Positions 29,789 to 54,446 of a stretch of 64,000 nt of DNA are shown piece after piece. This DNA comes from Amoebidium appalachense (taxonomy: Eukaryota > Ichthyosporea): assembly GCA_963693365.1 (NCBI GenBank), contig CAVNZM010000005.1:3906001-3970000 (forward strand). Reading direction: 5' to 3'. The position numbers and the translations under genes were made by a program. How positions within the stretch are numbered: position 1 is the first letter of the stretch; each line of letters starts with the position of its first letter. The notes below the pieces were generated by a model. The model had not been told where the DNA came from. It made no database searches and saw only the letters and a program-made list of their open reading frames with translations.

Positions 29789-30567
29789 ATGGCTGAATGT
29801 TCTGTGTGGAGTCGGACAGTGTGTTGCATTGCGTAAACCGTGTGCTTGTACGTGTGTGTGTTTGTGTGTGCGTCTTCACCTGGTCTGCGTGCAAAGATTT
29901 GTAAAGAAACACGTGTGTATGGGGGTTTACATCGTGGGTCGCAAATTAAATATGGGGAATATGGATATGAGATTTTGATATGCGGGAGAGTTGAATAGGG
30001 GTCTTGTAATTATTTGCATATATCGCCAACTGGTTAAGGTTTTGGTTTCTTTGCGTGTACAGTACATACACCTGCCTAGGTGGGTATAAAAAGAAGGTTT
30101 TGCATGTCGAATATTGATGCTCGGTTTGTGTTTCTCACTTTGAAATTCTCGAGCGCGTTTATTTGACTTGGCATGTCGGGCTCTGGACCAGGTTTGGTTG
30201 GAAATGTTGTATGGGCCCAAAGAATGATACTCAAAGGTCTTTTATGCCATAACACCAATATGTCTGTCGGCGCACTTACTGTTGCGGTGCTGTTTATGGA
30301 GTAAAGTGTCACGGACGTGACGGTTTGTGTAGACCAGGATGTGACAGAGGTGTGTGAGAAACTGTGTGTATGGCATCAAATTTTCACAGCGTATTATGAT
30401 GTGCTGCGTGTGTCTGTTGTACGTGTCCAGCCACTACTACGTATATGTACGTAGGTGCACACATGAGCTTGCAACGGTGACTCCGGGCATAGGTGGTACA
30501 GATTCCAGTGCACTGCCAGCCGTTGACCACAACTCGGGTACCTTTTTTTCCCCCTCCTTCAGCCGTA

Positions 30568-30601
<34 letters not shown>

Positions 30602-30811
30602 GAGCTCCTCCTCCTCCCCCCAATTTGAAAGAGTGATTCAGGAGTGGCGGCGCAAACGTTAACGTTGTGTGTGCATGTGTGTCCCCGTCGTAATGGCCCG
30701 GTGACAGGTGTGTATGATTGTGTGCGATTGTACATGTGTTACGCACGTCACTACTTCTGCTTGCTATCAGAATAAATGTGGAGCAGAGGCAGGATTCGGT
30801 CCTGTGACCTC

Positions 30812-31154
30812 TGTAAGAGACAATCACTTCTACATAGCGGATCGAGAGTAGAGAGGTTCGCAGGAAGTGGTTTGAGAAATTGAGATCTCGGTCTTCGGAT
30901 CCTCCGGTACCATCTGAGGATGGTCCGGCTGCTTTATATACCTGCGCGGATGCCAATCCGCGAATACATCGTCCAATAGGATTACAGATAGTCTCTCAGG
31001 TTGGATAGATCGGGATTAAAGGAAGACAGTTATGGTTCCTGGCGTATGCGGCCCCAGGCGGTCCCCAAGTACGCGGGGGCGGGATAGGCGGGAACAGGCT
31101 AAGTACGTGACTGGGAAGAGCAGGAATAAACAGATAGACTATTCTATCATAACA
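30812..31154 (-). mobile_element. Possible solo LTR fragment
   Basis: Read on the minus strand the segment starts TGTTATGATAGAATAGTCTA and ends CTCTTACA, so it has TG...CA ends. A TATATAAAG box lies in its middle (about 30933-30941). The minus-strand sequence beyond the end (gaggtcacaggaccgaatcc) has a primer-binding-site look without matching a tRNA I can name. I see no target-site duplication and no gag/pol sequence, so this is tentative. Confidence 0.3.
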
Positions 31155-31266
31155 CTTGCCAACTGTGGGAATATCCGGACGGGGGCCTCGGGAGGCGGGG
31201 GGAGCCTCGAGAGGGCGCCTCGGAGTGGCAGGGAGGATGGCGTAGCTAGTACCTAGGGAAGCTTCA

Positions 31267-31298
<32 letters not shown>

Positions 31299-31934
31299 GG
31301 GGGGGGGTTGTTAGAGCATGTCTTCATATGTACATGTGGCACGAGCCCGAGTTTTGATATCGATGTGGTAACTGGTCCTGCTCCAAGTCACGTACATGTA
31401 TGCGGATCATCCTGAGGAATTTGAATCTCGTGCTAAATAGCCATACGTGCATGGGTCCGAAGGCTTCGAGCGACGTACGTACACATGCATATATGTGTGT
31501 ACCATGCATTCGGGCTCTGGTTCTAGGAACAAAGTTATGATATAAGCCATGATAACAAATGAAAAAAAAGGACAGTAGTGATAGAACAATAAGCAAAGGA
31601 ATATGTACATAGAAATAATAACTGCCCCTCACGACGTTGCGACGTTGCAAAGCACGTGTTGTGTTTTCAAAGTGCGTTGCTTGGTGGCGCTATCTCTGGC
31701 TATCATAAAATGCACAATAAAGAGATATCAAGTTATTTTGGGGTTTACGCTGTTTACTCGAGGCAAAGAGAACCAGTCTCAGGTATGGGGGGGGGGGTTT
31801 TGCTCGGAATATCCCCTCAGCGGTATATCATGATCACGTACATAGATGTCGGGTGGTGACTATATATCAGGGTTTACTTTCTCTACGAGACACCATAAAG
31901 ACTACAAGGAGAAATCAATTAGTTGGGGTTCCCC

Positions 31935-31978
<44 letters not shown>

Positions 31979-32010
31979 GGGCTCCCCTCGGGACACTCGG
32001 TATCAGCTGG

Positions 32011-32059
<49 letters not shown>

Positions 32060-32080
32060 GTGTGTGTGTGTGCGCGTGCG

Positions 32081-32638
32081 CTATAATTTTGTAGTGATGT
32101 GTTTCTCAAGCCAATCAATACATCTAATAAACAGGTCGTAGTTACGCGTGTTTAGTATAAAATCAAGGATGTTGTAATTTACAGGTAGGCTATCTTTCTG
32201 GGTGTCTGTTGTGAATGTGACGTGTGTGTGTTGCGGTATTATGTGGTCTATCAAACTACATTTGGCGATACATGACCGGTTAAACTGGTGTGTGTGTGTG
32301 TTGTTTGGGCATGCAAATGATGCCACCTTATACTTATTAGATCTCCACTGTATAGCACGTGTACAGTAAAAGCGTGGTAATTGATCAATAATACCATCAG
32401 CTAGAGAAAGACCAGTTCTACAGGAAGGTAATATGTATTTAGGTGTTATACACTTGCGAGTGCCATATTTGGCAATATGGTTGAGGCGGTCAGTATATAT
32501 AAAACGAGACATAAGGCTTAGTTTTTCAAGGTGTATGCTTTCATCGGGTCTAGTGTCGTGTGGTATCTTTTTCCATTTGTTATATTGCGTGATTATCTTG
32601 TGATTGTGTACATGTTTAATAAGTAAGTGGCAGTCCAA
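32081..32638 (-). other. Unrecognised open frame of about 185 codons
   Basis: A non-repetitive open frame on the minus strand with no in-frame ATG near its start (first codon TTG, upstream stop 27 bases earlier). Composition is protein-like (LSLMSRFIYTDRLNHIAKYG; RNYDLFIRCIDWLEKHIT). I do not recognise a family. The Cys/His-containing stretch followed by a hydrophobic C-terminus is vaguely like the tail of some non-LTR retrotransposon ORFs, but no catalytic motif is present. It could be an internal exon, a retroelement scrap, or chance. Confidence 0.3.
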
Positions 32639-33041
32639 AGTGAAGCTAATATGATTTGATAACTACTTACTGTCGTCTGATTGGTTCGGGGAGCACCAGT
32701 TTTTTTAACTTCAACGCACCCTCACCCTCCGAGGCCCCCGAATGTGAAGCCTTAGCCGGGCAACGCTGCAAAAGGTACATGATGTGCTATGCAAACACAC
32801 AGTGTGTAAAGCTTTGGAAACCTTTACCTTTCCATCACTTCTTCTTTCCACTATACCTGCTTGCTTTTAAACAAGTATGACGTCATACGGATCTTACGTA
32901 TAGACCCGCAGAAGTAACTAATGGTTCACTAATTAGCACTCCCATTGAAAGGATTGTCAGGATCCGGATAGACGTGCACATGGGCATAATCAGTGCGTTA
33001 GAGCTAACTGCATTTTTCCTTCAACCAAATAGCATCACTAA

Positions 33042-33048
33042 TATATAA
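33042..33048 (+). promoter_or_regulatory. TATA-like box of the PC-esterase gene
   Basis: tatataa, 73 bases before the start codon, in AT-rich sequence. A cctcctag just before the ATG could instead be an acceptor of a 5' UTR intron. Confidence 0.45.
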
Positions 33049-33120
33049 CACCCAGTTGTTTTCTACTTTTTCATCGTTTTATCTGAACAACATTTTCCCC
33101 ATTTCCCTCCTAGATTCATC

Positions 33121-34821
33121 ATGGCCGTAGGCCTCGCAATCGATCCAAGGCCCACAAAACCACGCCCCAGCTCCCTTACGGGCTCTAACGGGGTAAGGGG
33201 AACACAGGAGTCCCCTGATGTCTATTTTTACATCACCTACAGGCCTTCTGGGCCATGGAAGCTTTTAGCACGCGTTCCGAAAACCTCATTGCTCGTCATC
33301 CTCTCATGCATAAGCATGCTTCTCCTGCTGCTTGTCTCCATACCCTCTGTTGGTATGTTCAGCCTGCTTCCTTCGAACAGCCAACACGATATTGCCGAGA
33401 CACCCAACATTTTCATTTCGGATTCAGCCTCACACAATACTCCACCTATCGGGCCGGTTTTCCTCTATCCTGCAAATATATCCCGACATACCCCGGTTCC
33501 TGGTCCCAGGCCTCCCTCTGCAAAAGTACGCTCTCATTACACACCTGGACGAACACTCAAGCCCACCCCAACTAGTAAAACACAACAACCGGTAATTACC
33601 GAGAATCCCGAATGTCGCTATCTATATGGAAAAGGCTCACAGGGGAAGTTGTGTGATATGATTGACAGGGAGGGGAAGATAGCAACAGCAAGAACATTAA
33701 AAGACGCCACCGAATACAACATCGGGCAGTGGGTGCGAAATTGCAATATATCCACTCGTATATCCAAAGGCCGCGCCCAGCCGTGGTCTTACGCCTATAA
33801 CGTAAATTCTGATGAGGAGAGGCAACAGTTTTTTGGGACAGAAAGCCCTCAGTACCATTATCCATGTTTCGGGAACGAAACCGACACACCCGTAAGGTAT
33901 GACGTCAAAAGTGATGCGCTGAATTACTACTGGCAGCCCAAAACTTGCAATTTGCTCTCGTTTAACCCTCGGCGGGTGCGTGAGATTTTTGCACAACATA
34001 GGATTATGTTTGTGGGGGATTCTCTTTTGGGCCAGGTTGCACGTAGTATGAGAGACCTCGCAGGCGTACGGAAGTCCCTTACGATCCCAGACTTGAGTTC
34101 TCTATCTTCAACACTTTCATTTGTGGCTAGCAGGGAAAACACAACGATTCGCTACCTCAAAACATACATGCTGGTGAGCCACAAGAACTACGAAGTTTTA
34201 TCGCCGGAACATTTCGAGCTGTGCAGATGTCGCGTCGACAGCCGGAACAAGGTGGCAGAGGCGGCGTGGAGCAAGAACATAAATCCAAAGAGTGCACGAA
34301 AATTGACCGAAAGATGTCCGGATCGCAAGAAGGCCGACGGGGCCTACCGAAGAGACGTGCATGATTTGGGCTGGAGCAGAAATTTGAGCTCGGCTGACGT
34401 TTTGATTTTTAACACCGGACACCATTGGAGGGCGGAAGGGGAGGAGGCGTACAGGAAAATGGTCTCGAACGTGGCGGGATTTCTTTCGCGAAATTTCAAG
34501 GGGAAGGTAATATTTATGACGGCGACGCCCGGGCACGTTGATTGCGATGACTATTACAAGCCATTGGGAACCCCAATACCGAATAATCCGGAAGGAGATA
34601 TACACAAATGGGATTGGCCGAAACCATTGGAAAGTTTGTGGGGCGAGCGCTTTGCAAATTCGCCTCTGGCGCATAACTTTTCGTATATCCATTTTGACGG
34701 TATGTCCATTTTGCGACCAGATAGTCACCCCGGAATCAAGGACTGTTTGCATTATTGCGCCCCTGGTATAGTGGATACGTGGGCACAGTCGTTGTATAAT
34801 TTGTTGGAGCAAATGCTGTGA
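33121..34821 (+). CDS. PC-esterase (TBL/CAS1-like) type II membrane protein
   Basis: 566 residues, single exon. Short N-terminal tail, one membrane span at about 55-75 (SLLVILSCISMLLLLLVSIP), a Ser/Pro-rich stem, then a lumenal SGNH-like esterase domain from about 160. Family landmarks are in order: the CRYLYG/W-rich N-terminal TBL-type region, IMFVGDSLLGQVARSM with the GDS serine block at 299-301, the NTGHHW block at 431-436, and the C-terminal D-x-x-H block DCLHYCAPGIVDTW (D541, H544). Related plant TBL and fungal CAS1 proteins O-acetylate cell-wall or capsular polysaccharides in the Golgi; the acceptor here is unknown. Several N-x-S/T sites in the lumenal part fit secretion-pathway passage. 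No introns, unlike its neighbours. All expected catalytic blocks are present. Confidence 0.85.
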   Translation: MAVGLAIDPRPTKPRPSSLTGSNGVRGTQESPDVYFYITYRPSGPWKLLARVPKTSLLVILSCISMLLLLLVSIPSVGMFSLLPSNSQHDIAETPNIFISDSASHNTPPIGPVFLYPANISRHTPVPGPRPPSAKVRSHYTPGRTLKPTPTSKTQQPVITENPECRYLYGKGSQGKLCDMIDREGKIATARTLKDATEYNIGQWVRNCNISTRISKGRAQPWSYAYNVNSDEERQQFFGTESPQYHYPCFGNETDTPVRYDVKSDALNYYWQPKTCNLLSFNPRRVREIFAQHRIMFVGDSLLGQVARSMRDLAGVRKSLTIPDLSSLSSTLSFVASRENTTIRYLKTYMLVSHKNYEVLSPEHFELCRCRVDSRNKVAEAAWSKNINPKSARKLTERCPDRKKADGAYRRDVHDLGWSRNLSSADVLIFNTGHHWRAEGEEAYRKMVSNVAGFLSRNFKGKVIFMTATPGHVDCDDYYKPLGTPIPNNPEGDIHKWDWPKPLESLWGERFANSPLAHNFSYIHFDGMSILRPDSHPGIKDCLHYCAPGIVDTWAQSLYNLLEQML

Positions 34822-35058
34822 TATCCCCGTTGTGGATATGTAGAGGTTTGATGAAATTTTAATTTAACAAGATTCACATTACGAAATTAATGTTCTTTAG
34901 CATTAGTACGTAAGGCCTCTCTGCCTAGTTTCATGCTCTGTCTATGTTTACCAATGTTTTGTAATGTTATGTTTTCTTTCTTCTAACATCAGCTCACCCT
35001 CCCACCTTACACCCTCCTTGCATATAAATACGAGCTTTCGCCAACACCCCCCCCCCCC

Positions 35059-35089
<31 letters not shown>

Positions 35090-36458
35090 ACACACACTCG
35101 CTCGTGCTATTTCATGTATCAAGCACAAGTAGCCAATTTCTCCCCAAGGTGTGTGTATAAGATCCGAATGAAGATAGCTATGCCAGGTTATCTGCTTTTA
35201 TGATCTCGAGAGCTTTTTGGCACATTGCCTTCGGTTGCAGTTGCGTTCACAGTGAAATGTTGGATACAACAGTCGTAAAAACGTAGGGCCCCATTTATTG
35301 AACTTAAATTATGGTGGTGAACTTGGCAGTATTTGTCCAAAGTGCTGGCCATTTTCGGTGTGTACTGTGCACAAACAAGGGGTTTTCCTTTGTCCACATT
35401 AAGAAAACAGATCTTGCTCGAGCTTTCGAATTCGTCCAGCTTCGGCCCGGTGCCAGGCTACCTACTTGCCCCCCCCCCCCCCCCCCCCCCCAATAAACAT
35501 CACCACCGCCCACATGCATCCATCCAATCACGCCAGGAGATTATTTCTCCTAGGGAATAACGAGGACTTGGGTGAGGTGTGTGTGTGGGGGGGAGGGGTT
35601 GAATGCGCCATAAAGTACGAAGTACACATAAACAACGGACAGCACGATGCAGAGTGCAAACCACAGATAAAGAGTATGTATGTGTGTGTGTGTGTCACGG
35701 TGTGTGTGTGTGTGTGTTGGGGGGGGGGGGGGGGGGGGGGGGGGGGAGGGGGGCAGGGGGAGGATACATTCTTGCTCCGTCGTGCATACATTCAAGCACA
35801 CGTACACATAAACGCCCACACGAGGCACAAGAGCACACGTAAAGACACACGCACACACACATGTGCAAACACAAAGATGTATCCACACTGCATACATGCA
35901 CCCAAGTGCACATCACAGTCAGCCGTGTGTACACACACCGCGAGCAAACACACACAACGTCCGGGTATATTAAATAGACTCGGGGATCTCAACCGCAGTT
36001 CGTTTAGATGTTTCCTTTATTTTTTGAACACAAAGCATATGCATCCAACATACATTTCGCTGATATATTTCACAAAAAATCAGTCGAGCACTGTTGATCG
36101 AGACTGTGTACCATAAAAAAAAAAAGGCAGAGACAGAATGTGGGGAAAGGGAAACGGGAGGGAGGAGGGGGGGGGGGGGAGGGGGGAGGGAGGGGGGGGG
36201 GAGGGGGGGGAGGGGGGTAAAATTTAAGACAAGATGAAAACAAAACCCATAAAGATAGGAGAGAGTTCAAGGAAACTTAACAGATATAAAATCACGCTGA
36301 CATTTCTAATCAGTTGGGATATACTATGGAGCAACGTTCATTCGTGCTGTCTAAATCTACGCATGTGCGTACATATGTGGGATGTTTATATCTCCCGTTC
36401 TGTGTGTGTGTGAGTGTGGGTGAGAGTGGGTGAGAGAGACAATGGGGGGGGGGGGGGG

Positions 36459-36524
<66 letters not shown>

Positions 36525-36886
36525 GTGAGTGAGTGAGAGAGAGAGAGAGGGAGATAGGGGGAGAGAGAGGGGGGGGGGGGGGGAGAGAGAGAGAGAGAGA
36601 GCGAGCGAGACAGAGAGAGAGGGTGTGTGTGTGTGTGTGTGCAGGCACGTGTTTGTGAAATGAATATTTGTGTGTCTGTGTAGGTGCACCATGATGTGTT
36701 GCACAAGCACGCGTATGTTGGGTGCCTTCATCATCCCATCCTAATTTTTCACCCTGGCCTGTGACTTATGAGTGAATGACCACGCATATGTCCGTCTCCA
36801 CTCCCATACATGCATTTGAAAGAATGCCCTATTACACTCATCATTTTAAACAAAACCAAGGTTATCATTCGCTGCCTTTCATTTCA

Positions 36887-36919
<33 letters not shown>

Positions 36920-37198
36920 ACACACACACACACAAAAAAGAGGTCTAAAGATTCGTGCATTAGAGGGGTTCTCCATTTTCCTCCGAAATACCTTACGATT
37001 GCAACAAGAACCATCCGACCCTCCACCCCTCCATCTCCATCCCGGCGCCAGGAGGAAAAGGAAAGAGAGAACAGAATAAACGACAGAGACAGGAAGTTGA
37101 AAGAGAAAGAGAGATATAGATCGATATAAATAATATAGATAGATATAAATGATATAGATGGATATACATGAAAGATTCATGTTTCAGCCATGCCGGGT
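34822..37198. other. Intergenic between PC-esterase and Lsi2-like genes
   Basis: Poly-C and (CA)n at 35045-35098, poly-C at 35470-35492, a degenerate dispersed-repeat copy at about 35600-35680, (GT)n and poly-G at 35679-35760, C/A-rich DNA to 35960, G-rich runs at 36158-36218, (GA)n at 36460-36600, poly-C at 36889-36917. No gene recognised. 37130-37170 holds degenerate GATATAxAT repeats. Confidence 0.55.
35600..35680 (+). repeat. Degenerate copy of the dispersed Penelope-terminal repeat
   Basis: gaatgcgccataaagtacga and the following bases match 55208-55290 with scattered substitutions (cagcacgatgcagagtgcaa in place of ataacacgatgcagaatgca). An older copy than the one at 25803. Confidence 0.75.
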
Positions 37199-50107
<12,909 letters not shown>

Positions 50108-52063
50108 TTTCACATGAATTGAATGACTGGAACAGTATGTGTACAATAGTGACTTTTCCCTTTTGCTCTGAGCTCCATCGGCCTTCTGCCGTAAATGAAC
50201 GTATGGTGATCTAACTAGCCGGATTTGGTGCCACCCTTGTTCACATATTTTCAATCACACACCTATGAGCGCAGTAACATGCCCTCACTATTAACATAAA
50301 CTGTATACAAGCTGCCCGCTAAAAATCTTGGTTATCTGAATAGAAAAAACGAGCCTCAAATGACTATACAAAGTGTTGCACTTCACTTTGAGTTGCTCAG
50401 TCTGACAAGCTGACGTTATTCGCGTGGGGGAAGTGTGGAATGCGATTGGCACATATGGAATGTGATGATTGGATCAAGTTTGAAGGTGAAGTTCCCCAAA
50501 TACTCCAATGGGGTGTTTGGGTGACCAGGCATTTTTTTCTTTTGACTGGATTTGTTCAACGGAAAGATATGCATGCGCAAATATGCGAGGCAATAAAAAA
50601 AAACTTCAGGAGTTATCCAGTAACCGTTGTGCATACTGAGATGCCTGAACACTGTGTAAAAATCATAGAGATACTCAATGTGGCGACCAACAGAATTCAA
50701 CAAAAAGTCTACAAGAATCATTGTAGTAGAATGTTCACATATATCCAACCACTATACCAGACACCCAGGGAAAGAGGTAAAACTTCCGAATCGCCGCAGT
50801 TCCCTGTTTCGAAGTATTCCAAATTTCCTTAGAGAAGAAGGCCTAAAGGCCAATTATTAGAGAACATAACTATTATGTTAATGTTAATTAGAATAAAGCT
50901 CGGATACCCAGTCCGGGAGTTGACCAGTGGCAGAAAATGAGGAACCATGGCCAAATAATAAATTTTTTCGAAAATTACCGGTGCATCGTAGGTTCAGCAG
51001 GTATTCTGAAGCGGGCACATCAGTTTTCTCAGAAAAAAATTAATTATAGCTAGTTAAATGATATGGGATTACCTACGTTTACGGCGGGACGGTTCGATAC
51101 AGCAGTAACAGCACAAAATGTGGATACTGTATTACAGTACATATATGATTTTCACACAGTGTTCAGGTATCTCAGTATGCACTTGTTACTGGATAAATCG
51201 TGAAGTTTTTTTATTGTCTTCTATATGATTTTCACATAGTGTTCAGGTATCTCAGTATGCACTTGTTACTGGATAACTCGTGAAGTTTTTTTATTGTCTT
51301 CTCAGTATGCCGTGCATACTTGCATATCTTTCCGTCGAATAAATCCAGTCAAAAGAAAAAATACACGAGTCAAAAGAAAAAATACACCACACACACGATA
51401 AGCCCCACCGGGCTGCACGAGGTATCTGGGGATTGGACAAAGTGCGACAGTAGCAAATCAGCCGACGGCTTCACAGGCTCAGAGTGTTCTACTGCACCCC
51501 CCATCCTCGAGCCTCGGCAGCTGCACATCATTTATTGAATATAGCCGGGATGCAGAAAACGAAGACTTGTTCTCAATGAATGTAACTTAAATCTAAATAA
51601 ATTATCATGTACCTGTTCGTTCAATAGCGAAAAAATCCTGTTTATAAAAGTTATTCATCAATCAGGAGAGTTCTATGTTATTGCACTGTTTGATCAAAAT
51701 GTGCCGATGTCTGTATCCAATCGCTGATGGGTGCGGGGATTGCCAATCAAATCAGCAGCTAGCCGCTATAGCTCAGCCTGCATACTGGTGCAGTAGAGAG
51801 GGAGAGGGAGAGGGGGAGAGAGTGAGAGAGTGGAAGAGAGGGAGAGCTTGTAAAGAGGTTCTGGTTACTCTACCAATTTTCCCCCCTTGACCAGAGAGAG
51901 AGAGTCCCCCTTTTTGCTAAAGGCTATCCCAAAATAAAGGTTGGCGCCAGGCGAACATTCAGGCTGTCTGTGCAGGATCTTTCCACACAGCCTCTTAGAT
52001 CTCTCCTCTACACAGAAATCTTCAAGCACACCATCAGCTTGTTCAAAGATTCTGAACTTGAGA
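50108..52063. other. Intergenic between Lsi2-like gene and TRAF-type pseudogene
   Basis: Unlike most of the window it is AT-rich, largely free of microsatellites and contains an inverted repeat (listed separately). Open frames at 50440-50832 and on the opposite strand fall in one arm and resemble no family. A GA-rich stretch lies at 51795-51850 and a ccaat motif at about 51743. Confidence 0.55.
50540..51356. repeat. Inverted repeat with an internally duplicated arm
   Basis: Left arm about 50540-50680 is the reverse complement of right arm about 51142-51356 (tttgactggatttgttcaac in the left; gtcgaataaatccagtcaaa in the right). The right arm contains an 80-base direct duplication (51142-51221 and 51222-51301). 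Arms are diverged, with a spacer of about 450 bases. It looks like a decayed foldback or MITE-type element. No target duplication was identified. Confidence 0.7.
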
Positions 52064-52960
52064 ATGGGCTATGATACAAAGCGATTTGTTAGCGCCGAAA
52101 TGGCAAGTGAGTTTGTATGCGGCATATGCACAGACGTAGCTGAAGCCCCTCAGGAGGCCCACATGCGGGGGTGGGCACATCTTCTGCGCCGGCTGTCTGA
52201 AAAAGGCTCTAGTCCAGAAAAAGATCTGCCCATCCTGCACGGTAGCTGTCAAGAGCAAGCCCTCCCGCGGCGTAGAAGACTGGCCGGTCAAGCTGGCACG
52301 TATGTATCGCGCACTGAAGGTCTGCTGCACGCACAAGGGGGAGGGGTGTGAACATGTGTGCGACCTTGGGGACCTGGCCAAGCACGAAGAGCAATGCCCT
52401 AAACGTAGCCTTGCCTGCACCAATAACGGCTGCGAGAAACGGCTGAGGGCGGAGCTGTTGGGTAAACATGCCCTCGAGGAGTGTGAGCATAGAAAAGTGC
52501 TGTGTGAGTACTGCAACAAGGCGGTGGAGCACTGCAAACGAGAGGGTAAGCTGTTGTGTGTGTGTGTGTCCGGCACTCCCAGTGATGAGCGTGACAAGAA
52601 CGCGTGTGCGTAGCTATAGCCACACCAAGGGATCGATGTTGCATGTAGGAGCTGTAGAAAATTAACCAGCTGTAAGCGAACTTGGGGGTTTTTTTATATG
52701 GGGCCACGTTAGGGAAAGAGAGAAGACATCTATAAGAGGCGGTGAGCAGGTGTTCCAAGGGCAGGATCTATCAGATTCTCAGATCTGGAGGGGAAATGGT
52801 GATGATGCTGGGATCCGAGTATGTAGGACGAGAAGAAAGGTAAAAACCAATGGAGCAAGCAGGAAGCTTGGTGGGACATAAGGAGGGGGAGGGGGGGAAG
52901 GTTTCGAAAAAAAAGAGTCTTGGCGATGATTGGTGAGAATTGAGGCGCTACTTGGGGAAA

Positions 52961-52991
<31 letters not shown>

Positions 52992-53204
52992 ATGGATAGT
53001 TATGTAACGTAGAGAAATGCACACCCACTGTTAACATGTTGCGAGTAAAAAAAGGAGCAGACATAAGGCATACTTGAAGGAGCCATGAATCGAGGGGGAG
53101 AAGGTTGGGCAGGCCAAGAGAGAGCTTTGAAGGGAGTAGCTGGACTACGGTAGTGTGGTGGCGCAAAGCAGAGCAACTAGCACTCTGAGACTCTTGGGCG
53201 GCAG

Positions 53205-53250
<46 letters not shown>

Positions 53251-53489
53251 AGGGGGGGGGGAGAGTACAGGGGGGGGGGGGGGGGGGAGGGGGGGGGGGA
53301 GGAAGGGTTAGCAGGTATTAGAGAGGGTGTTTGTGTGTGAGGGGGTCTTGGGGGGGGGGGGGGGGGGGGGGGGGGGACTTGGGAGGATTTATATTTTATT
53401 TTTTATTTTTTTTTTGGGGGGGGGGGGAGGAGGTAAGGCTGGAGAGTAGCGCACAAAACCTGATGTGGAAAGTCACGGGGGGCCGGGGG

Positions 53490-53537
<48 letters not shown>

Positions 53538-54446
53538 AGTTTAGGAGTCGGGCCTAACAACCCTTGAGCCACAGCGCACACAGCAGACTGCTGGATCGAG
53601 TGCGAGTACGGGACGGTTGTTGGGCAGCTGCTGTACGTACAAGGAGCACCGGGCAAACACGTGCCCCTGCACACCTACAAGCTGCCCCGTGCCCGGCTGT
53701 GGGGCCGTTGTGCCCCGGGCACAGGTCGACGAACACATGGCCGGCACTGTGGCCGCATATATGCGCCTACTGGTCAATGAGAACAGGCGGCTGGCAGAGA
53801 GGAATGCGGTGTTGGTGGGCAGCTGGCAAGGGCAACAGAGCAACTGCAGCATATATGGAGATGATGCAAAAGACTTATCTCGAGCAGCCTGCCACCCTGC
53901 GCTATATGCTTGGTGACCACCAGGCAATCAAACCCTACTTCCCTTACGATGTGGATGGACGGTGCTCTCGGTTGACCAGGGGGGCTTTGGTTTGTTTTGA
54001 GAATGTGGCGGCACGGCTTGGTGAACCCCTGGCCACCTCTCACGACACAAACAAGACCATACTCCCCTCGGGCTACGCCTTCAAGCTCAGCGTCAAGGTT
54101 CGCACCACTACCAAACATTCCATGTCGCTGTTCTTTCACCTCGTGCCTGGGCCAAACGACGATACCCTTCAGTGGCCCTTTCTGCGCAAGTACACTGTTA
54201 CTCTGCTCGACCATGGCCCTATGCTTGAACACCAAGCCCTCTGTATTGAACTACATAACTGATCGTGCCAAGTGCTCAAATGGTCGTATGCATTATGAAA
54301 GTATAGACAGAATTGAAGAAAAGGACGTTGCGCTTTCCGGCATGGGCTGGAACCAGTTCATCAGCCATCACCAGCTTCGGAAGGAGGGGCGTAGGTATGT
54401 TGTGGACAACACGCTATGGTTCTGGGTGCATCTCGACTGGTCTTGA
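52064..54446 (+). pseudogene. RING / TRAF zinc finger / MATH protein gene, broken by several frameshifts
   Basis: Recognisable parts, in order: MGYDTKRFVSAEMASEFVCG with the first RING cysteines (NRDP1/RNF41-like opening); the rest of the RING in another frame (GHIFCAGCLKKALVQKKICP); TRAF-type zinc fingers (KHEEQCPKRSLACTNNGCEK; LEECEHRKVLCEYCNKAVEH) to a gtaagc donor at 52546. A 1-kb G-rich intron follows to the acceptor at 53574. Then come a further finger (SCPVPGCGAVVPRAQVDEHM), a helical stretch (LLVNENRRLAERNAVL) and a MATH domain (SGYAFKLSVKVRTTTKHSMS; LQWPFLRKYTVTLLDHG) that finishes in yet another frame (YVVDNTLWFWVHLDWS). Breaks lie near 52160, 53620, 53840 and 54225. Intact relatives are E3 ligases or signalling adaptors. 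Four breaks, only one beside a G run, argue for a true pseudogene. Confidence 0.75.
53205..53556 (+). repeat. Poly-G-rich segment in the pseudogene intron
   Basis: G runs of 44 (53206-53249), about 30 (53351-53386) and about 40 nt (53497-53535) separated by short spacers. On the RNA-like strand these could form stacked G-quadruplexes. Confidence 0.9.

Larger units (their letters stand above)
29789..33041. other. Intergenic between SR gene and PC-esterase gene
   Basis: Mostly non-repetitive. Holds a poly-C run at 30570-30599, an LTR-like segment at about 30812-31154 (listed separately), a poly-G run at 31268-31308, poly-T at 31938-31974, (GT)n at 32013-32072 and an unrecognised minus-strand open frame at 32081-32638 (listed separately). 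Confidence 0.5.

Noticed and set aside
30785-30812. tRNA-like T-arm (caggattcggtcctg)
   Set aside because: The stem-loop resembles a T-arm, but no D-arm, anticodon arm or acceptor stem could be folded around it; it is more likely part of the LTR-flanking sequence or chance.
50440-50832. 130-codon open frame
   Set aside because: It overlaps one arm of the inverted repeat, has no family features, and the opposite strand is equally open.
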